Shown here piece by piece: positions 8,897-17,551 of a stretch of DNA of 64,000 nt (positions are counted from its first letter, which is position 1; the number at the start of each line of letters is the position of its first letter). The translations under genes were made by a program, and so were the position numbers. This DNA is from Streptomyces hygroscopicus (GTDB lineage: Bacteria > Actinomycetota > Actinomycetes > Streptomycetales > Streptomycetaceae). The notes under the pieces are model-generated. The model was given only the letters and a program-made list of their open reading frames with translations. It searched no databases and was not told the origin of the DNA. Where the stretch lies: positions 6,262,001-6,326,000 of the forward strand of contig CP018627.1 in assembly GCA_002021875.1 (NCBI GenBank), in the 5' to 3' direction.

Positions 8897-9034
8897 ATGG
8901 CGGACCTCTCCAAGCCCGAACCCCCTCCGACCCAACCCGTCGGCCACCCCGTCGGCGCATGTGGCTGCGGATCGGGCTGCGGCTGCGGCTGCCAGTCCGG
9001 CGGCCCGTGCCAGTGCGGCGGCTGCTGCGGCTGA
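8897..9034 (+). CDS. 45-residue cysteine-rich peptide
   Basis: A 45-codon ORF with a good Shine-Dalgarno (GAGGAGG, 6 nt before the ATG). The N-terminal 21 residues are Pro-rich and polar. The C-terminal 24 residues hold nine cysteines (positions 22, 24, 28, 30, 32, 38, 40, 43, 44) spaced CxC, CxCxC, CxC and CC by Gly/Ser/Gln. That spacing resembles metallothionein-type metal-thiolate proteins. There is no signal peptide. It is flanked by hairpins on both sides (8786-8822 and 9105-9140), so it is probably transcribed alone. The coding call rests on the ribosome-binding site and cysteine periodicity; metal binding is inference. Confidence 0.65.
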   Translation: MADLSKPEPPPTQPVGHPVGACGCGSGCGCGCQSGGPCQCGGCCG

Positions 9035-9104
9035 CGGGCACGACCGTACGACCGGCAGGATCGGCGCGACCGCAGGACCGCAGGACCGCACGACCGGCAT
9101 GACG

Positions 9105-9140
9105 GAGGGCCTGGGACCAGGTGACCGGTTCCCGGCCCTC
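9105..9140. terminator. Hairpin after the cysteine-rich peptide gene
   Basis: Arms GAGGGCC (9105-9111) and GGCCCTC (9134-9140) are continued inward by GGGA/TCCC with a single bulge. It lies 70 bp after the stop at 9034. Confidence 0.55.
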
Positions 9141-9209
9141 TGCCGTTCGGCCTCGTCGGCACGTCCCGCCCGAGGTGCGGTCGGCGCCGTATGCGGCGAG
9201 CCTGGTGCT

Positions 9210-9440
9210 ATGGAGGACAAGACCCCGGCCCCGGCTCGCGTAGTGGTGGACGAACCGCTGGACGGCCGCCGTCGTGTGCTGATCGACGGCCAGGACGTCG
9301 GCGTGGTGGTGAGCGCGGACGAGCTCCGGCGGCTCCTGCAGCGCGCGGGTGTGCTGGAAGAGAACGCGACCCTCGACAACCCCGAGCTGATCGAATGGAA
9401 CGGCGGAGGCCCCGGCGACTGGCCCGCCGCGCCCAGATGA
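9210..9440 (+). CDS. Small conserved-looking protein, function unknown
   Basis: 76-residue acidic protein: MEDKTPAPARVVVDEPLDGR, a short beta hairpin (RRVLIDGQDVGVVVSADELRRLLQRAG), then a Pro/Gly/Trp tail ending DWPAAPR. There is no signal or membrane segment. Codon usage is normal for the genome. No strong Shine-Dalgarno is seen before the ATG, so it may be weakly translated or leaderless. It follows the cysteine-rich peptide gene and is closed by a clear hairpin at 9458-9497. I do not recognise a domain. Confidence 0.7.
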   Translation: MEDKTPAPARVVVDEPLDGRRRVLIDGQDVGVVVSADELRRLLQRAGVLEENATLDNPELIEWNGGGPGDWPAAPR

Positions 9441-9457
9441 CCTGACCCGCTCCCACG

Positions 9458-9497
9458 TTCGGCGCCGGTCCCTCCCCTCGTGGGGACCGGTGCCGAA
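9458..9497. terminator. Terminator after the 76-aa gene
   Basis: Arms TTCGGCGCCGGTCCC (9458-9472) and GGGACCGGTGCCGAA (9483-9497) pair with one G-T mismatch around a 10-nt loop. The rest of the 9441-9899 gap contains no convincing gene. Confidence 0.8.
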
Positions 9498-9899
9498 CCG
9501 TGGGGCGGTGGCGATCCGCGCCGTGCCGGTGCGGATCAGGTGCGAAGGCCGGACCCGTGGTCGATGCGACAGCCGTCCGGACGGGACCGGCTCCACGGAT
9601 CTCTCGAGCTCATACGACGAGCCCCGCGACCGCCCTCTCGTGGCTCCGGCGAAACACGTGACTTCGCCGAAAGCTGACCGAGAACATGCGATGTCATGGG
9701 TTGTCTCTCCGTGCGCTGAGCTGATGGCCTTGCTGGGCGGCTCGTGGTGGGGTGCGCTACTGCGCCATGATCCTGCCAGTTGTGCCTCCCGCCGAGGAGG
9801 TTCCGGCATCGCGATACCGGCTTCACCGCTGGTCAGCCGTATAAAGTGAGTTTTCCGGTCCGGAAGTTCAGAGCGCGGGGGAAGTAAGGAGTGGAGACC

Positions 9900-12800
9900 T
9901 TGAGTTCCGACTCGGGGGCACGCACAGCCTTCGCGGAACGCCTCGCGCTGCTGTACCGGGAGGCCGGCAACCCTCCCCTCAAGAGCGTGTCCGAGGCGGT
10001 CGTCCGACTCCAGCGGGCCGACGAGCGAGGGCGTCCCGTACGGGTCTCCGCCCAGCGGATCAGCGACTGGCGGCGGGCCAAGAACGTACCCGCCCAGTTC
10101 ATCGCCCTCGCGGCCGTACTGCTCGTCCTGATACCCGACGCCCGCCGCGCGCGGCCCGTGCCGGTGTCCAAGGGCCTGTACGACATGGCCCACTGGCAGC
10201 GGCTGTGGGAGCGGGCGGTGGCCGACCCGGTCGGCGAACGCCCCGACCCGTCAGCGGAAGAAGAGGAACGGCCCCCGGCCGAAACCCCGGCCGTCTCCGG
10301 TGGCGTATGCCCGTACCGGGGGCTGGCCTCGTACCGTCAGCAGGACGCCCGGTGGTTTTTCGGCCGGGAGCGGAGCACGGACGCCCTCGTCACTCAGCTC
10401 TGCGCGGCGGAGGAGACGGGCGGCCTGGTCGTGCTCGTGGGCGCCTCCGGGGCGGGGAAGTCCTCCCTGCTGAACGCCGGGCTGGTGCCCGCGTTGCGCG
10501 AGAGGCGGGTGCCCGCGTTGCGCGAGAGTCGGGTGCTGCAGCTCGTGCCGGGCGCCGACCCGCTCGCCGAGCTGGCCCGCCGGATCCCCGAACTCGCGGA
10601 CGTCGTCCCCGCGTCGGCGGAACCGGAGGCGCGGGAGCCCGGCGCTGAGGCGCGGGGGCCCGGCACTCCCGGGTTCGCGCGCGCGGTGCGCGAGGCCGTC
10701 ATGGCTTGGGCGGAACGCGAGACGTCCGCCACCGCCCGTCCGGTGGTGATCGTGGATCAGTTCGAGGAGGCGTTCACCCTCGGCGCCGACGAGGCGGACC
10801 GGCGCGCGTTCATCCAGCTCCTGCACGCCGTCTGCACGCCCGACGGCCCGGGCGAGCCGCCCCCCGTGCTCGTCGTCCTCGGCATACGTGCCGACTTCTA
10901 CGAGCTGTGCCTGGCCTATCCCGAACTGGCCGACGCGCTGCAGCACCGGCACATGGTGCTCGGGCCGCTGACCACCGCGGAGTTGCGCGAAGCGGTCACC
11001 GGCCCGGCCAAGGCCGTGGGGCTGGAACTCGAACCGGGGCTGGCGGAGCTGATCGTGCGTGAAGTGAGCGCCGACAGCCCACGTGGCACGCATGACGCGG
11101 GCGTGCTGCCGCTCCTCTCCCACGCCCTGCTCGCCACCTGGCAGCGGCGGAAGGCGGGACGGCTGACGCTGGCCGGCTACCGCGCGGCGGGCGGCATCCA
11201 GGGCGCGGTGGCGGCCACCGCCGAACGCGCCTGGTCCGACCTCGACACCGAGGCACGCACGGCCGCGCGACTGCTTCTTCTGCGGCTGGTCCGGCTGGGC
11301 GAGGACACCCAGGCCACCCGCAGGCGGGGGACGCGGCACCAGTTGGCCAAGGAGTCGACAGACCCGGGCAAGACGGAGGAATCACTCGAAGCGCTGGTCC
11401 GCGCCCGCCTGGTGACGCTCGACGCGGAGACCGTGGAGATCACCCACGAGGCGCTGCTCCACGCCTGGCCACGGCTGCGCGACTGGATCGACGAGGACCG
11501 GAACGACCATCTGGTGCGCCAGCGGCTGGAGGAGGACGGCAGGGCCTGGGAGGGCTCGAACCGCGACGCGTCACTGCTCTACCGCGGCTCCCGCCTGGAG
11601 CAGGCCCACACCTGGGCGAAGACCGCCGGCGGCACCTATCTGACCCGCAGCGCGGTGGAATTCCTGGCCGCGTCCGTCCGGCTGCGCAGACGCACGGTGT
11701 GGCTCAGCCGAGGCGCGGTGTCGGCTCTGGTCGTCCTGGCGGTGCTGGCCGCCGGTACGGCGGTGGTCGCCTGGCAGCAGCGGGACGACGCGGTGTTCGA
11801 GCAGGTGGTCACCGAGGCCGATCGCTTCCAGTACACGGATCCGTCGCTGTCCGCCCAACTCGCCCTGGTGGCACACCGGTTGCGGCCCGACGACGAGGCC
11901 ACGAAGAACCGGTTGCTCTCGATGGTGAACGCTCCGCTGGCCACCCCGCTCCATGGCCACACCGGCGCCGTCTACCTCACCACGTTCAGCCCGAACGGGC
12001 GGCTCCTGGCCACCGCCAGCTACGACCGGACCGTACGGCTGTGGGACGTGAGCGACCGGACTAGCCCCAAACCGCTCGGCAAACCCCTCACCGGCCATAC
12101 GAGCTGGGTGAGCAGCGCGGTCTTCAGCCCGGACGGCCGCACCCTCGCCAGCGCCGGCGACGACGGCACGGTCCGGCTGTGGGACGTGCGGAACCCCGGC
12201 CATCCGCGCCCGATCGGCGCGCCCCTGTCCCACCACGACGGCACGATCTATCTGCTCGCCTTCAGCCCGGACGGGCGCACGCTGGCCACGGCCACGGAAG
12301 ACCGCGTCGTTCGCCTCTGGGACCTGAGCCGCCCGGGCCGGCCGAGGCCGCTCGGCGCGCTGACCGGCCACACCGCCGCCGTGCGCTCCGTGGCGTTCAG
12401 CCCCGACGGCCGCACCCTGGCGGCCGGTGGCGACAACGGCACGATCAGGCTGTGGAACATGGCCGATCCGCGCCGTCCGAAGCGGATCGAGACGGTGCTG
12501 ACCGGCCATAAGGACCTGGTGCACTCCGTGGTCTTCAGCCCTGACGGCCGCACTCTCGCCAGCGGCAGCGCGGACAACACCGTCCGGCTGTGGAACGTCG
12601 GCGATCCGCGCCACGCGGAGCCGCTCGGCTCGCCGCTCACCGGCCACACCGGCCCCATCTGGTCCGTGTCCTTCAGCCCGGACGGATCCATGCTCGCCGC
12701 CGCCAGCCAGGACAGCACCGCGAGCCTGTGGAACGTCAGCGATCCGCAATACCCGTCGCAGGTCGGCGAGCCGCTCGCGGGCAGCAGCGGCGAGATGTAC

Positions 12801-13916
12801 GCCCTGGGCTTCAGCCCCGACGGCCGCACCCTCGCCACCGGATCCGGCGACAACACGGTCCGCCTGTGGTCGCTGCCGACCTCGGACATGGTCGGCCGGA
12901 TGGGGGTGTTCCGCCCGGACGGGCGGGTGCTCGCCACGGCCGGGCGCGACGAGAAGGTCCGGCTGTGGAACGTGGAGAAGCCCAGCCGGCCGGCACCGCT
13001 GGGCAAGCCGTTCCTCCCCGGGGAGGACGCGGTACGTGAACTGACCTTCTCCCCCGACGGCCACACCCTCGCGGTGATGACCGGCAACCGCGAGCTACGG
13101 CTGTGGAACGTCACCGACCCGGCCCACCCCGTCGCCTACAAGTCGCCCCTCCCCCTGCGGACCCGGTTCGCGAGCGCCCTGGCCTTCAGCCCGGACGGGC
13201 GCGTCATGGCGACCGCGTACGAGGACCGCACCATCCAACTGTGGGACGTCGGCGACCTGTCCCAGGTCCGTCGGCTCGGCACGCCGCTCACCGGCCACAA
13301 GGGCTACGTCAACGACCTCGTCTTCAGCCCCGACGGCCGTACGCTCGTCAGCGGCAGCGCGGACAACACCATCCGCCTGTGGAAGGTGACCGACCCGCGC
13401 CACACCACCCCACGAGGCGCGCCGCTCACGGGACACCTCGGCCCCGTCAACCGGCTCGCCTACAGCCCGGACGGCCGCACACTGGCCAGCGGCAGCGACG
13501 ACAACACCGTCCGGCTCTGGAACGTCACCGATCCCAGCAGGGCGACCCGGCTGCGCTCCCCTCTCACCGGCCACACCGACGCGATCGTGTCGCTGTCGTT
13601 CAGCCGGGACGGCAGCACCCTGGCGAGCGGCGGCAACGACAACACGGCCCGCCTCTGGGACGTCACCGTCCCGTCCAAGGCCACGTCCATCGGGCAGTCG
13701 CTGAGCCCCAACGCCAAGACCGGCAATTTCCTGTCGTTCAGTCGCCAGAACCGGATGCTCGGAGTGTCCAGCGGCGCCGACACGGTCCGGCTGTGGAGCC
13801 TGGACGTGGGCGTGGCGGATCGTCGTATCTGCTCGATGACCCGGGGCGTGCTGACACCGGAGAAATGGCACGAGTACCTGCCCCGGCTGTCGTACGAGCC
13901 GCCATGCGGGCGGTAA
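9900..13916 (+). CDS. XRE-like HTH / STAND NTPase / transmembrane / 14-blade WD40 protein
   Basis: About 1338 residues. Residues ~1-90 resemble the XRE-like N-terminal helical module of Streptomyces nSTAND proteins (AQRISDWRRAKNVPAQF). A PYRGLASYRQQDARWFFGRE motif then introduces an nSTAND1 NTPase with Walker A GASGAGKSS (~residue 183) and Walker B PVVIVDQFEEAF (~285). One membrane helix lies at ~601-624 (AVSALVVLAVLAAGTAVVAW). The remainder (~680-1300) is 14 WD40 repeats of the form FSPDGRTLAS..DNTVRLWNV, enough for two seven-blade propellers. TTG at 9900 has AAGGAG 8 nt upstream; the in-frame GTG at 9891 would overlap that site. STAND proteins are ligand-triggered switches; roles in development, death or defence are possible. 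The ligand is unknown. Confidence 0.9.
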   Translation: MSSDSGARTAFAERLALLYREAGNPPLKSVSEAVVRLQRADERGRPVRVSAQRISDWRRAKNVPAQFIALAAVLLVLIPDARRARPVPVSKGLYDMAHWQRLWERAVADPVGERPDPSAEEEERPPAETPAVSGGVCPYRGLASYRQQDARWFFGRERSTDALVTQLCAAEETGGLVVLVGASGAGKSSLLNAGLVPALRERRVPALRESRVLQLVPGADPLAELARRIPELADVVPASAEPEAREPGAEARGPGTPGFARAVREAVMAWAERETSATARPVVIVDQFEEAFTLGADEADRRAFIQLLHAVCTPDGPGEPPPVLVVLGIRADFYELCLAYPELADALQHRHMVLGPLTTAELREAVTGPAKAVGLELEPGLAELIVREVSADSPRGTHDAGVLPLLSHALLATWQRRKAGRLTLAGYRAAGGIQGAVAATAERAWSDLDTEARTAARLLLLRLVRLGEDTQATRRRGTRHQLAKESTDPGKTEESLEALVRARLVTLDAETVEITHEALLHAWPRLRDWIDEDRNDHLVRQRLEEDGRAWEGSNRDASLLYRGSRLEQAHTWAKTAGGTYLTRSAVEFLAASVRLRRRTVWLSRGAVSALVVLAVLAAGTAVVAWQQRDDAVFEQVVTEADRFQYTDPSLSAQLALVAHRLRPDDEATKNRLLSMVNAPLATPLHGHTGAVYLTTFSPNGRLLATASYDRTVRLWDVSDRTSPKPLGKPLTGHTSWVSSAVFSPDGRTLASAGDDGTVRLWDVRNPGHPRPIGAPLSHHDGTIYLLAFSPDGRTLATATEDRVVRLWDLSRPGRPRPLGALTGHTAAVRSVAFSPDGRTLAAGGDNGTIRLWNMADPRRPKRIETVLTGHKDLVHSVVFSPDGRTLASGSADNTVRLWNVGDPRHAEPLGSPLTGHTGPIWSVSFSPDGSMLAAASQDSTASLWNVSDPQYPSQVGEPLAGSSGEMYALGFSPDGRTLATGSGDNTVRLWSLPTSDMVGRMGVFRPDGRVLATAGRDEKVRLWNVEKPSRPAPLGKPFLPGEDAVRELTFSPDGHTLAVMTGNRELRLWNVTDPAHPVAYKSPLPLRTRFASALAFSPDGRVMATAYEDRTIQLWDVGDLSQVRRLGTPLTGHKGYVNDLVFSPDGRTLVSGSADNTIRLWKVTDPRHTTPRGAPLTGHLGPVNRLAYSPDGRTLASGSDDNTVRLWNVTDPSRATRLRSPLTGHTDAIVSLSFSRDGSTLASGGNDNTARLWDVTVPSKATSIGQSLSPNAKTGNFLSFSRQNRMLGVSSGADTVRLWSLDVGVADRRICSMTRGVLTPEKWHEYLPRLSYEPPCGR

Positions 13917-14014
13917 CCACGTTGCGAGAACGTTGCGTGATCGCGGTCACAACTCCTCATCGGAGGGAGGAGTCGGCCCCCACACGCGAGGAGCCGCGTT
14001 ACGCTTAGGTACAG

Positions 14015-14074
14015 CCCGACCGCTGGTGCATCCCCCGTCGCCAGCGGTCGGGCGCTTCCATGTCAGGGGGAAGC
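14015..14074 (+). ncRNA. Structured 5' leader with two hairpins and complementary loops
   Basis: Stem 1 pairs CCCGACCGCTGG (14015-14026) with CCAGCGGTCGGG (14041-14052) and has a loop containing TCCCCC. Stem 2 pairs GCTTCC (14054-14059) with GGAAGC (14069-14074) and has a loop ending in a G run. Loop 1 (CCCCC) can pair with the GGGGG at 14066-14070 or with a second copy of GTCAGGGGGA just downstream (about 14077-14090). A TACGCT/TAGG-like -10 region lies just upstream. The element precedes the FkbM gene. It may instead be a terminator for the STAND gene. Confidence 0.55.
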
Positions 14075-14126
14075 AGGTCAGGGGGAGACGCCGCGCCAGA
14101 ACGACCCTTCACCCCCTGGAGGCCCC

Positions 14127-15059
14127 GTGAGCCGCAGGAGCCACAGGCTCGACCAGGCCGCTCTGGACCTCGGCCGCGAGTACGTCCGCCATGCGCCCTG
14201 GAGCGCCGGAAAGCGGGCCCTGGTCGAGAACCACCTCAACGCCGCACTACGGGACCGCCCCCTGCACCGCCTGGCCCGTACCCGCTTCGGCGCCACCTTC
14301 GCCGTCGACACGCAGGACCTCATCCAGCGCTACCTGTACCTCTTCGGCGTCTGGGAGCCGCATATGACGCGGTGGCTCCAGCGGCGCCTCAAGCCCGGGG
14401 ACGTCTTCGTGGACGTCGGGGCCAACATCGGCTACTACAGCATCCTGGCCTCACGCCTCGTCGGGGCACGCGGCAAGGTGGTGGCGATCGAAGCCTCGCC
14501 GACCTTCCACCGCATCCTCCTGCGGCACACACGGCGCAACGGCTGCGCCAACATCCGCGCGCTCAACGCGGCCGTCTCCGACCGCGACGAGCTGCTGACG
14601 TTCATCCTCGCCAGCTCCCGCAACATGGGCGCGAACAGCGTCGTCCCCTACGACGGCCCGGCCGAGTCCACCTTCGACATCGCGGCCCAGCCCCTGCCCC
14701 GCCTCCTCACCGAGGAGGAGATCACCCGGGCCAGGGTGATCAAGATCGACGTGGAGGGCGCGGAAGGCGGCGTCGTCCGGGGGCTTCTCCCCCTGCTGGA
14801 CAAGCTGCGCCCGGACGCGGAACTGACCGTCGAGGTCACCCCTCAGCGCATGTCCGAGCTGGGAGACTCCGTAGCAGAGCTGCTGATCGCTCTCAAAGAC
14901 CACGGTTTCCACGTCTACCGCCTGACCAACGACTACGCGGCAGCCAGCTACCCGGACGCGCTCCGGCGCGCCCCGGAGGTGCCGATGCGCTGGCGGGGCC
15001 CGGTCGCCGAGGAAAGCGACCTGGTCTTTTCCCGGGTGGACGCGGAAACCTTGCCCTGA
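14127..15059 (+). CDS. FkbM-family SAM-dependent methyltransferase
   Basis: 310 residues. The Rossmann SAM-binding core begins with VFVDVGANIGYYSILASR (motif I, ~residues 93-110), followed by VVAIEASPTFHRILLRH, NAAVSDRDE and RVIKIDVEGAEGGVVRGL, the FkbM-type signature. FkbM enzymes O-methylate sugars or secondary-metabolite hydroxyls; the acceptor here is unknown. There is no signal peptide. The GTG start has TGGAGG 4 nt upstream. It stands alone behind a structured leader, next to no sugar or polyketide cluster, and is convergent with a reductase gene 16 bp away. Confidence 0.88.
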   Translation: MSRRSHRLDQAALDLGREYVRHAPWSAGKRALVENHLNAALRDRPLHRLARTRFGATFAVDTQDLIQRYLYLFGVWEPHMTRWLQRRLKPGDVFVDVGANIGYYSILASRLVGARGKVVAIEASPTFHRILLRHTRRNGCANIRALNAAVSDRDELLTFILASSRNMGANSVVPYDGPAESTFDIAAQPLPRLLTEEEITRARVIKIDVEGAEGGVVRGLLPLLDKLRPDAELTVEVTPQRMSELGDSVAELLIALKDHGFHVYRLTNDYAAASYPDALRRAPEVPMRWRGPVAEESDLVFSRVDAETLP

Positions 15060-15075
15060 CACAAGACGGACGGCG

Positions 15076-15690
15076 CTACTGATCGTTCTGGGGCAGGTGG
15101 GCCTTGGCGTCGTCGTAGGCCGCGTCGCCCGTCGGTTCGGCCAGGGCGTAGACCAGGTGCAGCACACCGGTGCCGAAGGTCTCGGAGGAGAGCAGCTTCA
15201 GCGGGATCGTGGTCTCGCCCTCGTCGAACAGCCGCATGCCCTTGCGGACTGCGATCGGGTGGACCAGCAGGCGCAACTCGTCCAGCAGACCGTGCGCCAG
15301 GAGCTGCCGGACGACCGAGACCGAGCCGCTCAGGGCGATGTCCCCGCCCGGTTCGCTCTTCAGCGCGGTGACGGCGTCCGCCAGCTCGCCCTCGAGCAGT
15401 TCGGAGTTCCGCCAGGTGAAGGTGAGATCCTGGCGCGATACGACGATCTTGCGGGCGTCACCGAGCTTCTTGGCGAAGTGGGCGTCCTCGCCGCCCGCCG
15501 CCTCGCGGTCCGGCCACGCGCCGGCGAAGCTGTCATAGGTCTTGCGGCCGATGAGGAGGGTGTCGGCCGTGGCGAAGGACGCGTCGACGGCGGCGCCCAT
15601 CTCGTCGTTGAAATAGGGGAAGTGCCACTGATCGGGCGCTTCCACGACTCCGTCGAGCGAGATGAACAGGCTGGCGCTGATCTTCCTCAT
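15076..15690 (-). CDS. Dihydrofolate reductase family protein (RibD C-terminal type)
   Basis: 204 residues from the ATG at 15690, which has GGAGGGG 5 nt upstream. It starts RKISASLFISLDGVVEAPDQW, the typical beginning of the DUF-type DHFR/RibD_C reductases. TADTLLIGRKTYDSFAGAWP and GGDIALSGSVSVVRQLLAHGLLDELRLLVHPIAVRKGMRLF follow, covering the NADPH-binding region. Such proteins are NADPH-dependent reductases of uncertain substrate, not true folate enzymes. It is monocistronic. Upstream (15711-15760) a GTCGGTGAGCTCTTCCT block occurs twice in tandem. Confidence 0.9.
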   Translation of the reverse strand: MRKISASLFISLDGVVEAPDQWHFPYFNDEMGAAVDASFATADTLLIGRKTYDSFAGAWPDREAAGGEDAHFAKKLGDARKIVVSRQDLTFTWRNSELLEGELADAVTALKSEPGGDIALSGSVSVVRQLLAHGLLDELRLLVHPIAVRKGMRLFDEGETTIPLKLLSSETFGTGVLHLVYALAEPTGDAAYDDAKAHLPQNDQ

Positions 15691-15801
15691 GATGCCCCTC
15701 CGTGGGAAGCGGTCGGTGAGCTCTTCCTGAGTCGGTGAGCTCTTCCTCCTCTCAGACCGGGGACGCCGCACAAACTCATCGGTGCCGGCCGAGCAGGCGT
15801 T

Positions 15802-16560
15802 TCAGCTCGCGTCGTAGCGCCAGCCGTCCATGGCGGCCAGGACCCGGGCCCGCGCCTCGACCACCGCGAACCGGGCCGTGCGCTCGGCCTCGTCGGTGTG
15901 GGCGGACTGGCTGGTGACCTGGCCGGGCCACTTGCGGTAGAGCAGGCCGGTCTCGGCGGTGAACCAGCCGCGGCTGACCGCGTTGAGGGCCATGAGGAGG
16001 CCGGTGTCCTCGGATGCGGGGAGGGCCATCCAGCCGCCGAGGGCGAGGAGCAGGTCCCGGCGTACGAAGAGGGTGACGGGGTGCACCTGGGCTCGGTAGC
16101 CGTTCGCCCGCCAGAATTCGAGGAGGGCGCCGCGCGCGATGGGCCCCTGCGGCGGATCGCCCTCGAAGCCGACGGTGGAGCCGTCGGGCAGCAGGTCCAG
16201 GGCGCGGCAGGTGGCCCAGCCGAGAGCGGGGTGGTCGGTGAGCGCGCGGAGGTCGCGGGCGAGGGCGCCGGGGGTGAGCATGTCGTCGGCGTCCAGCACC
16301 CTGACGTACTCGCCCTCGGCGCGCGCGAGCCCCATCGTGCGGGCCATCGCGGCCCGGCCCGCCCGGCCCTGGCCGAAGCTGACACGGGCGTCATCGGGGA
16401 CGTAGGGACGCACGGCGTCGGTCTCGCCGTCTTCCTGGATGACCCACTGCCAGTCCCAGCCGTCCGGCAGCTCCTGCTCGCGCAACGACTTGTAGGCGTC
16501 CGGCAGATGCTCGGCGCCCGGGGCGTGGACGGCGGTGATGACGGTAATGACGTTGGGCAT
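15802..16560 (-). CDS. Glycosyltransferase family 2
   Basis: 252 residues with a GT-A fold: VITVITAVHAPGAEHLPDAYKSL at the N terminus, WQWVIQEDGETDA, then the metal-binding YVRVLDADDMLTPGAL (DxD-type) and a C-terminal acceptor region EDTGLLMALNAVSRGWFTAETG. Family 2 enzymes transfer a sugar from a nucleotide donor with inversion. The ATG at 16560 lies 2 nt after the stop of the GntR gene, so the two form an operon. An apparently longer reading frame upstream is the antisense-like continuation through the GntR gene and is not used. The acceptor and pathway are unknown. Confidence 0.88.
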   Translation of the reverse strand: MPNVITVITAVHAPGAEHLPDAYKSLREQELPDGWDWQWVIQEDGETDAVRPYVPDDARVSFGQGRAGRAAMARTMGLARAEGEYVRVLDADDMLTPGALARDLRALTDHPALGWATCRALDLLPDGSTVGFEGDPPQGPIARGALLEFWRANGYRAQVHPVTLFVRRDLLLALGGWMALPASEDTGLLMALNAVSRGWFTAETGLLYRKWPGQVTSQSAHTDEAERTARFAVVEARARVLAAMDGWRYDAS

Positions 16561-16562
16561 GA

Positions 16563-17348
16563 TCACCACCTCGTCAGGGGCGTGGTGAAGACGAGTTCCG
16601 TACGGTCTCCGCACAGCGTCACGTCGGAGACCTCCACGACCCGGTCGCCGATATCCGTACAGATCTTGCGCAGGACGATCACCGACACACCTTTCTTCAG
16701 CCCGAGCGCCTCGGCCTCTTCCACCGTCGGCGGCCGGGCCGTGATCCGTTCCTCTATGCGGTCCAGCTCGATGCCGATCGTGTAGAGCTGATTCTGGGTG
16801 CCGCCGGGCCAGGGCTCGTTGGCGGCGTCGAGCAGATCCGGATTGGCGGCCACCACGTCGTGGACCAGATACGAGTGCACCAGGGCGAACGGCGCGTCCT
16901 CCGCGCGGCAGTTGGTGCGGTAGATCCGCTCCAGCAGCCGCGTGCCCACGGGGATGCGGAAGACGGACGCCAGATCGTCGTCGGCCTTCGCGTCGCGGTA
17001 CTCGGCGTGGAAGGCGAGGTCGGTCACCTCCAGCCCGGTGTCGTGCTCGGTGGACCCGGTCCGCAGGCGCTCCGCCGTGGACCGGCGCGCCCGGTCCTTC
17101 TCCCACTGGTGCCGATCGTTGCTCCGCATGACCCGCCGACGCGGGGTGCGCACGAAGGTCCCCACCCCGTGCCGCCTGTCGATCAGCCCCTCGGCCACCA
17201 GCTCCGACAGCGCCCGCTGAAGCGTCGGCACACTGGTCCGATACCGCGCCGCAAGCTTGTCCTCGGCCGGCAGCCGCTCCCCGGGAAGCAGCTGACCTGC
17301 GCGGATGCCCTGCCGCAGGGCATCGGCGATCTGCTCGTACTTGGCCAT
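16563..17348 (-). CDS. GntR/HutC-family transcriptional regulator (UTRA)
   Basis: 261 residues: winged helix at the N terminus (KYEQIADALRQGIRAGQLLPGERLPAEDKLAARYRTSVPTLQRALSEL) and a UTRA ligand-binding domain (residues ~95-255) with GTRLLERIYRTN and ERITARPPTVEEAEALGLKKGVSVIVLRK. This family senses small effectors and represses nearby genes. It is co-transcribed with the GT2 gene 2 nt downstream. ATG 17348 is chosen because the helix-turn-helix begins immediately; an upstream ATG at 17399 sits inside a palindrome. Confidence 0.92.
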   Translation of the reverse strand: MAKYEQIADALRQGIRAGQLLPGERLPAEDKLAARYRTSVPTLQRALSELVAEGLIDRRHGVGTFVRTPRRRVMRSNDRHQWEKDRARRSTAERLRTGSTEHDTGLEVTDLAFHAEYRDAKADDDLASVFRIPVGTRLLERIYRTNCRAEDAPFALVHSYLVHDVVAANPDLLDAANEPWPGGTQNQLYTIGIELDRIEERITARPPTVEEAEALGLKKGVSVIVLRKICTDIGDRVVEVSDVTLCGDRTELVFTTPLTRW

Positions 17349-17387
17349 GGGTAGCTCACCGTCCTCGGTTGGCCGGACGGTCTCAGC

Positions 17388-17414
17388 GTAAGTCCTCATG
17401 AGGTCTTGAGGACC
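17388..17414. promoter_or_regulatory. Candidate GntR operator
   Basis: The perfect palindrome CCTCATGAGG (17394-17403) is followed by GGTCTTGAGGACC (17402-17414, arms GGTC/GACC). It lies 40-65 bp upstream of the GntR start, where autoregulatory HutC-type operators are expected. Confidence 0.5.
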
Positions 17415-17551
17415 GCAGGCCAGGACTGACCGGATGAGCCACCGACCACCAATGGGCCCGCGACCGGGTCACAGCGCGCCGCAGAACAGGACGCGGCAAA
17501 GGGCAGCGGCTCCCTGGCGAGGGGGCCGCTTGTGGGCTGCGGCGGTTTCGC

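Noticed and set aside
9536..9826. Minus-strand 96-codon ORF upstream of the STAND gene
   Set aside because: No ribosome-binding site, no domain, and composition unlike the neighbouring genes.
11571..13064. 497-codon minus-strand frame opposite the WD40 region
   Set aside because: It mirrors the repetitive WD40 coding sequence; the periodicity comes from the plus-strand repeats.
16561..17106. Extended start for the GT2 gene
   Set aside because: The extension is an alternative frame through the GntR gene; GT2 similarity begins exactly at the ATG at 16560.
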